Shown piece after piece: positions 43,280 to 64,000 of a stretch of 64,000 nt of DNA (position 1 is the first letter of the stretch; each line of letters starts with the position of its first letter). The notes beneath the pieces are model-generated. The model saw only the letters and a program-made list of their open reading frames with translations, searched no databases and was not told the DNA's origin. Position numbers and translations under genes: made by a program. Source of the stretch: Diadema setosum (taxonomy: Eukaryota > Echinodermata > Echinoidea > Diadematoida > Diadematidae); the NCBI RefSeq assembly GCF_964275005.1, contig NC_092688.1:48105748-48169747 (forward strand), in the 5' to 3' direction.

Positions 43280-44435
43280 AAATGTCGCTATGGCGACTGG
43301 TATGCCTCCGCCATAATGCATGATTCTCCTAATAGGTCTAGATAGTACATGTGGTCAATGTGTGATTACATTTTCACAAAATTGGCAAAATATTAAAATG
43401 ACAAGTTTGTCACAAATGTGTTGAATGTTCACCTTCCTTGACCTAGGTTTAATTGGATGAATAGGAGAGCATGTATTTGGGATTTAAGGACTTCAACTTG
43501 ACTGTGACCCATTCGTACGTTTAAGCATTGAGTAATTTTCAAGGTATGGAGAAAACGTGCAATTTCTGTATTGAATAGTAAATTGTTACCATTTTCATCT
43601 GGCCTTTGACCCTAAAATTCATAAGAAAATCACTGTCGGGCAGAACATGCATAAATATGTAGTACGTTTCAATATAACTTGAGCCACTTCCGAGATATGG
43701 AGGAAAAACATAGTTCAGCACTTTTACTTGATCTTTGACCTTTTGACCTTTGAGGCAAAAACAAAAGAAAAAAAACTTTCCAGAGAATCTCTATTAGGTT
43801 ATACATGCATACACCAAGTGTAAAAAAAAAAAAAAAAGTAATCCTGCTGGCATTGCATGAACATGAGGGAAATAGTAAAATTTGAAGTGTTGCCCTTGAC
43901 CTTTGACCCCTGACCTTTGACCCCATGAACCCTAAATTCTCTAGATAATCACTGCCAGTCAGTACATGTATATATACTATGTTCCATGAAGATACCTTGA
44001 ACAATTTCCAAGGTACAGAGAAAAAAGGTGAAGTTTTAATATTTTTACTTGACCTTTTGACCTTTGACCTTTGACCTAATGACCCAAACTTTCACCAGAG
44101 AATCTTAATTGGGTAATACATGTATACACTAAGTGTCAAGAAAATATCTTCTGGCATTGCATAGATATGGTGGAAATAGTGAAATTTTATGTATTTGACC
44201 TTGACCTTTTGACCTTTGACCTTGGGCATGTGCACCCAAAAGTTGATAGGCACAACCTCACCCCCTAATACACAAACATGCCAAGTTTCATTAGGATACC
44301 TCAAAAGGTTTTGATAGTTACCCTGTCCACAAATTCATTACAGACGGACGGAAGGACGGACGGACGGAAGGACGGACGGACGGACAACCCGAAAACATAA
44401 TGCCTCCGGCACCACTTCGTGGCGGAGGCATAAAA
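43280..44435. mobile_element. MITE-like element carrying repeated TGACCTTTGACC motifs
   Basis: The ends are inverted: TATGCCTCCGCCATAATGCA at 43301 against TGGCGGAGGCATA at 44420-44432, with a GACGGACGGAAGGACGG microsatellite (44342-44390) just inside. The interior holds clusters of TGACCTTTGACC-type direct repeats at 43728-43752, 43896-43924, 44050-44083 and 44195-44224, spaced about 150-170 bp apart within a larger degenerate repeat. Non-coding. A partial relative lies at 60050-60275. Confidence 0.65.
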
Positions 44436-44484
44436 ACAGAAGAATAAGTATTTTTGAAAGAAAGATATTATTCAGAGGGGTGAA

Positions 44485-44812
44485 GGTTCAGGTGTGAGTT
44501 TCTTAAATTTGTCTCCTTCTACAAATTAAATTTGTTAAGATCGCAACTGCTGATGGAGAAAAGGAACCAGTCAATGCCAGTGGGACTCGAACCTGTCGTC
44601 TACTGCTTTCCGGGCAGCGACACTACCACCAGGCTGTCTCTGTTTGCCGGCATTGAAACGATGATCATCGAACAAATACCTAAGCTCCTGTAGATGACGG
44701 GTTCGAGTCCCACTGGTTCCTTTTTCCGACATGTTTGTTAATTTACAGATCAGCAGTTGCGATCTTAACACATTTAATTTGTAGAGGAAGACAAATTGAA
44801 GAAACTCAAATC
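44485..44812. mobile_element. Inverted pair of tRNA-like SINE ends (foldback)
   Basis: Two outward-facing copies of a perfect Pol III box B, GGTTCGAGTCC, occur at 44700-44710 (plus) and 44583-44593 (minus), each followed by CACTGG and then GGTTCC. Beyond them, arms of about 65 bp pair with each other: TTTCTTAAATTTGTCTCC... and TTAAGATCGCAACTGCTGA, in reverse on the other side. It looks like a tRNA-derived sequence in head-to-head dimer form. The centre (44610-44690) is not symmetric. Confidence 0.6.
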
Positions 44813-45029
44813 TAAAGAAGTATTTTTCACAGGATACAAAATCTACACTTAACATCTAACAGACTGGCCCATGCATCCTCGCATGTTTTGACAATTATCA
44901 TTCCTGAACTTTCACCAGATTTAGATAGAAATCAAATAAAAATCTTGACCAGGTCATTACATATTTTGATATAAAAGTGACTAGCCTAAGTTCATTTCCA
45001 GAATTCCCTCATAATTTTGCTTGAACAAG

Positions 45030-45400
45030 ATACCATGGTTATTTTATAGTTCTAGTAGTAATACCGGTACCATGAAAATACCGAAGAAATCATGATTATT
45101 CTATAGTACAAGTATTAATACTGTGCTTGTGCTATGGTATAATGGTTATAACATGGTGTCCCAAAGTTACTCTATGGTGCCTGTATATAGTAATACCATG
45201 GAAATAGCAGAGATGCCATAGTTATTCTAAGTAGTAATGCCGTGGTCATGCTATGGTAAAAATGGTTATAACATGGTATCACCATGGTTATTCTATGGTA
45301 CTTGTAGTAATACCTTGGCCATACAATAGATAATAATTAGATTATACTGTGGTTATTCTGGTTCTTTTTTATGGTAATAGCATGAAAACTATGGTATAAC
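45030..45400. repeat. Degenerate minisatellite, ATGGTTATTCTATGGTAC units
   Basis: Loose tandem units built from CATGGTTATTCTATGGTAC, TTGTAGTAATACC and ATGGTTATAACATGGT recur about every 60 bp. Copies differ at many sites; old array. Confidence 0.65.
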
Positions 45401-46664
45401 AACGGTTCATATTACAATGGGTTGGGCTGGAAGTGTGATCTTTTTTGTGCTAAATTATATATGTCATGCTCTCTGTTCTTATCAATAGATACAGTACTAT
45501 GATGAGCTGCATACATTCTGATAACCAAAGACACACTAAAAATGACAGAGTTAAACACCCTGAAAAAACTCTTCCTAAATATTATCACATAAAAGAAGCA
45601 TATCACAAATTAGTAACTTAGAAACATTATGTCTTGAAATGGTAAATGAACAGACTAAGAAACAGCCTACTCCTTCTCTCTTGCCTTCTTATAGCAGCAT
45701 CAAAAGATCCAAAAAGAGAGATGAATTGACTCAACTGTATTTGTAATTACTTGTGAACTTTTTCCTATTTGTCTTCTTGCATAAATCGTATAAAGCTTAT
45801 AGCGGAGAATACAAGCACATATTCTTGCAGCAATAATAGATAAATATTTCCTGAACACCCTCTGCATGAAGTTTAATACAGTATATTTAAACACAGTGTC
45901 ATTTCACTGTACAATTACTGCTGCATACACTCCTTTCACTAACAGACACCACATTTTGTTCACTCTTTACCAAAGGAAATCTTCTAAGTCCGATATTCAT
46001 TTCACATGTTCAGAATATGATCATTTCATTTTACAGGTAAACAATATGACTGTGAAATATGAAGTACACATTTTGAAGAATCTCCAATCAATTGAGTAAA
46101 CGAATTTGCACTTATACTCGACTTTTGATTAGTTATAGCCTGTATATGGCTTATAAGGAAGTTATGTACATAACTGCACATTATTTTCTTGAAATACAAT
46201 ATTCCACTAAAGCCTGCATATTATGAAGGCACATGTGTTTAAAGTGGTAGGCATTATTTGTTGTCCGTAGCTAAATGTCACTTCATGTCTTCTTCCGGTA
46301 TAGATGAAGAAGTAACTCACAAATTCTCACAAAAGAGACAACTTTGCAAGGTATCTGAGGAGTTAATATTTTAAGGAATATTTCGATCCATCAAACTGAC
46401 AAAATACATATTCTTATACATACACACAACTAGAAAGAATGGAATCAGTTGTATACATAATTTCAGCATTCCATCAATTAGAGATGTATATTATGGAATG
46501 AAAGAGAGTAATTAGTACATTGCACTAAATAGAAAGCTCACACAAGCATTATTTGTTCATTCAAACATCATGATGATGATCTCAGTCAAAGCGGCAAGAA
46601 AACATTCTAGATTCCTCACAGCAAACTCTCAATACCAGCTGGGAATCATGTATCCAATAGAGTA
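45401..46664. other. GGT 3' flank, no gene recognised
   Basis: AT-rich sequence downstream of GGT between the candidate poly(A) site and the degenerate minisatellite. Short open frames only; no family match. Confidence 0.4.
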
Positions 46665-46666
46665 TT

Positions 46667-46672
46667 TTTATT
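46667..46672 (-). terminator. GGT1: Candidate poly(A) signal for GGT
   Basis: AATAAA on the minus strand 193 nt past the GGT stop codon, a normal 3' UTR distance. No transcript evidence. Confidence 0.4.
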
Positions 46673-46864
46673 TGTTCATGTTATTCATTATAAGTTTTGA
46701 TAAAGATGATTTGTCTTAGAAATACAAGATTGAATATTCACGCCATTGTGAGCGTTTTGTTTCTAAAATATTCATTATGATATATTTCCTCGTCACCTCC
46801 ACCACTGGAAAGAAGTGATGATCAATGAGCAGCAGACAATGTTTCAAAGAGCAATCCTCAGGTC

Positions 46865-62744
<15,880 letters not shown>

Positions 62745-63394
62745 CTGACGAGAAAAGACAAAGGGGGAACAAGGACATTCGTTGACATGAATGGATGATA
62801 TAAAGTGTAGAATCTGCTATATATACACTCTAAATAAGAAGTGGTGTTCCAGTGCATGCTACCAGCGGCATTGGTGCCGTTAGGATCAACATCATTTTGT
62901 TCATTTACAAGAAACATGGGGCATATAATATTTGTCACTTGCTGCCTTTTGCCAGAAAAGGATGGCACTGAGGGACCGATTTCATGTGAACAGACTCATG
63001 CATATACATTTTAGTTGCATATGCTCTCTCAAATTCCTTCCCATCGGTGTTTTTCCTTCCACTTCTAGTAAGACGTTGGTCGTGTCGCATAGTCTCCCCT
63101 CCTTTCTTTCTTTCCTTTCTTTTATGCATCATTGCAGCTGGCTGGTATATCACATATAGGAATTGCAATTGATTCATGTTCTCCGTTTTTCAAATCTTTC
63201 CCCGTGTCTATGGAAGCCGGAATGTTTAAACCCTAATAGTACTTAAGTATTCACGTCATTATCACTCCCATGTCTAAATTGCTATGAGAGCAACTGCTAT
63301 AGTGTGCAGCATGTGGTTACTTGTTCTCATTTTATCACACACATAAATGCATGTGAGAAGAATCTTCTGAGCCCCGAGTAATAGTAATTCTCTT
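62745..63394. other. Upstream of GGT first visible exon; first coding exon not found
   Basis: The acceptor TTTCTCGTCAG at 62745-62755 shows an intron begins here. Minus-strand open frames at 62935-63177 are low-complexity Lys/Arg-rich and show no matching donor with the needed phase (ending 2 nt into a codon). The missing exon may lie beyond the window. Confidence 0.5.
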
Positions 63395-63399
63395 TTGTT

Positions 63400-63690
63400 T
63401 ATCATTATTTTTGGTCTTAATTGTACCCGTGCTCCTCATCCTGTTCCCCTTACTAGGCTTTTGTTGGGACCTACACTCAACAAGCTTTGCTTTTTAGTAG
63501 GTTCCATTGTATTTCTCTTCGCATCTTTTACTTTGATTGAAAATGACACATCGACCGTTATGTATTACTTTTGTATTCCTATTTCTTCATGTATATATCC
63601 AAGCTGGACATTCTGTATTATATTTTGTTATATACCATGTATTTTCCATCGAAAAATACGAAAATAAATTGAAATTGAAAAAAATTGAAA
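63400..63690 (+). mobile_element. LINE 3' UTR tail, plus-strand copy
   Basis: Shares the CTTTGCTTTTTAGTAGGT block with 47025-47320 and ends AAATAAATTGAAATTGAAAA, a TTGAAA-type tail usual in some CR1/L2 groups. 5'-truncated; no coding part. Confidence 0.6.
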
Positions 63691-63919
63691 AAATTTCATA
63701 GTGCATTAGTACAATGAGATGAGTATTTCTTCCCCAGGGACATTGGGACGTGCACTTAACTACAGTATATTTAGATAATAGATGATATGAGGCCTCCATC
63801 CATTTCAAGCTTAATTGCTGCTTACGATGGTGGTCTCTTGCATGCAATGATCTCTGTTGTTTACTGAAAAATACTGTATATTTTATTTTATGTTTCTGTG
63901 TACCTACTCTCTAAAAAAA

Positions 63920-64000
63920 ATAGAGTGAAAATATTCACTCTTAAAAGAGTGAATACAAAAAAGAGTGAATTTAGAGTGAAATTGGAGTGAATTTTAAGTG
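63920..64000. repeat. GAGTGAA repeat cluster at window end
   Basis: GAGTGAA occurs six or more times, with a hairpin near 63925-63960 (AGAGTGAAAATATTCACTCT). This looks like the end of a transposon cut off by the window edge. Confidence 0.5.

Noticed and set aside
44583-44710. tRNA genes on both strands
   Set aside because: Box B is perfect but no full cloverleaf could be drawn, and the whole sits in a paired foldback.

Overview
The window is animal nuclear DNA, read from both strands. It has short coding exons with GT/AG introns, a 30-35 kb intergenic and intronic fraction made of small inverted-repeat transposons, several LINE remnants, a tRNA-derived SINE and foldback elements. The gene set and the repeat style (foldback elements whose arms are 15-bp tandem repeats, TTAA- and TA-flanked MITEs, GGGCCC/TTTCATAAA-type MITEs) suggest a marine invertebrate deuterostome, most likely an echinoderm such as a sea urchin. 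That assignment is inference; no rRNA or mitochondrial marker is present.

Four host genes can be rebuilt exon by exon with consistent reading phase. (1) CCDC157 orthologue, minus strand, 885-7592, eight coding exons, 639 aa, coiled coil. (2) TXNDC17 (TRP14) orthologue, minus strand, 13290-17613, four exons, 124 aa, WCPDC redox site. (3) A monocarboxylate-transporter-like MFS protein (SLC16 family), plus strand, 29793-40352, four coding exons, 465 aa, with two LINE remnants in its last intron. (4) Gamma-glutamyltransferase (GGT1-type), minus strand, 46865-62744, ten exons seen, 568 aa, lacking only a very short first coding exon. The transporter and GGT are convergent; CCDC157 and TXNDC17 are in tandem. 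No operon-like logic is implied. Only TXNDC17 (cytosolic disulfide/cystine reduction) and GGT (extracellular glutathione breakdown) share a thiol theme.

Region by region: 1-880 is the CCDC157 3' flank with a MITE. 7.6-12.2 kb is a cluster of nested MITEs and a LINE tail. 13.7-16.8 kb holds MITEs and a LINE tail inside TXNDC17. 18.0-29.7 kb is gene-free and repeat-rich, including a 4.5-kb long-arm foldback element that contains a 2-kb GC-ended element. 32.8-33.8 and 35.4-39.2 kb are LINE remnants within the transporter. 43.3-45.4 kb is a MITE loaded with nuclear-receptor-type DR1 motifs, an inverted tRNA-like SINE pair and a degenerate minisatellite. 49.5-51.1 kb is a tandem array abutting a GGT exon. 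54.7-59.05 kb is a stack of three insertions in one GGT intron.

The two most unusual things are: (a) a minisatellite of about 32 units beside the GGT exon that carries the catalytic threonine, in which every unit looks like a copy of that exon's own 5' splice site; and (b) a SINE split, with a 9-bp duplication, by a foldback element whose two ends are inverted arrays of one 15-bp repeat, while a restriction-endonuclease-type LINE remnant sits in the (ATT)n tail of the same SINE.
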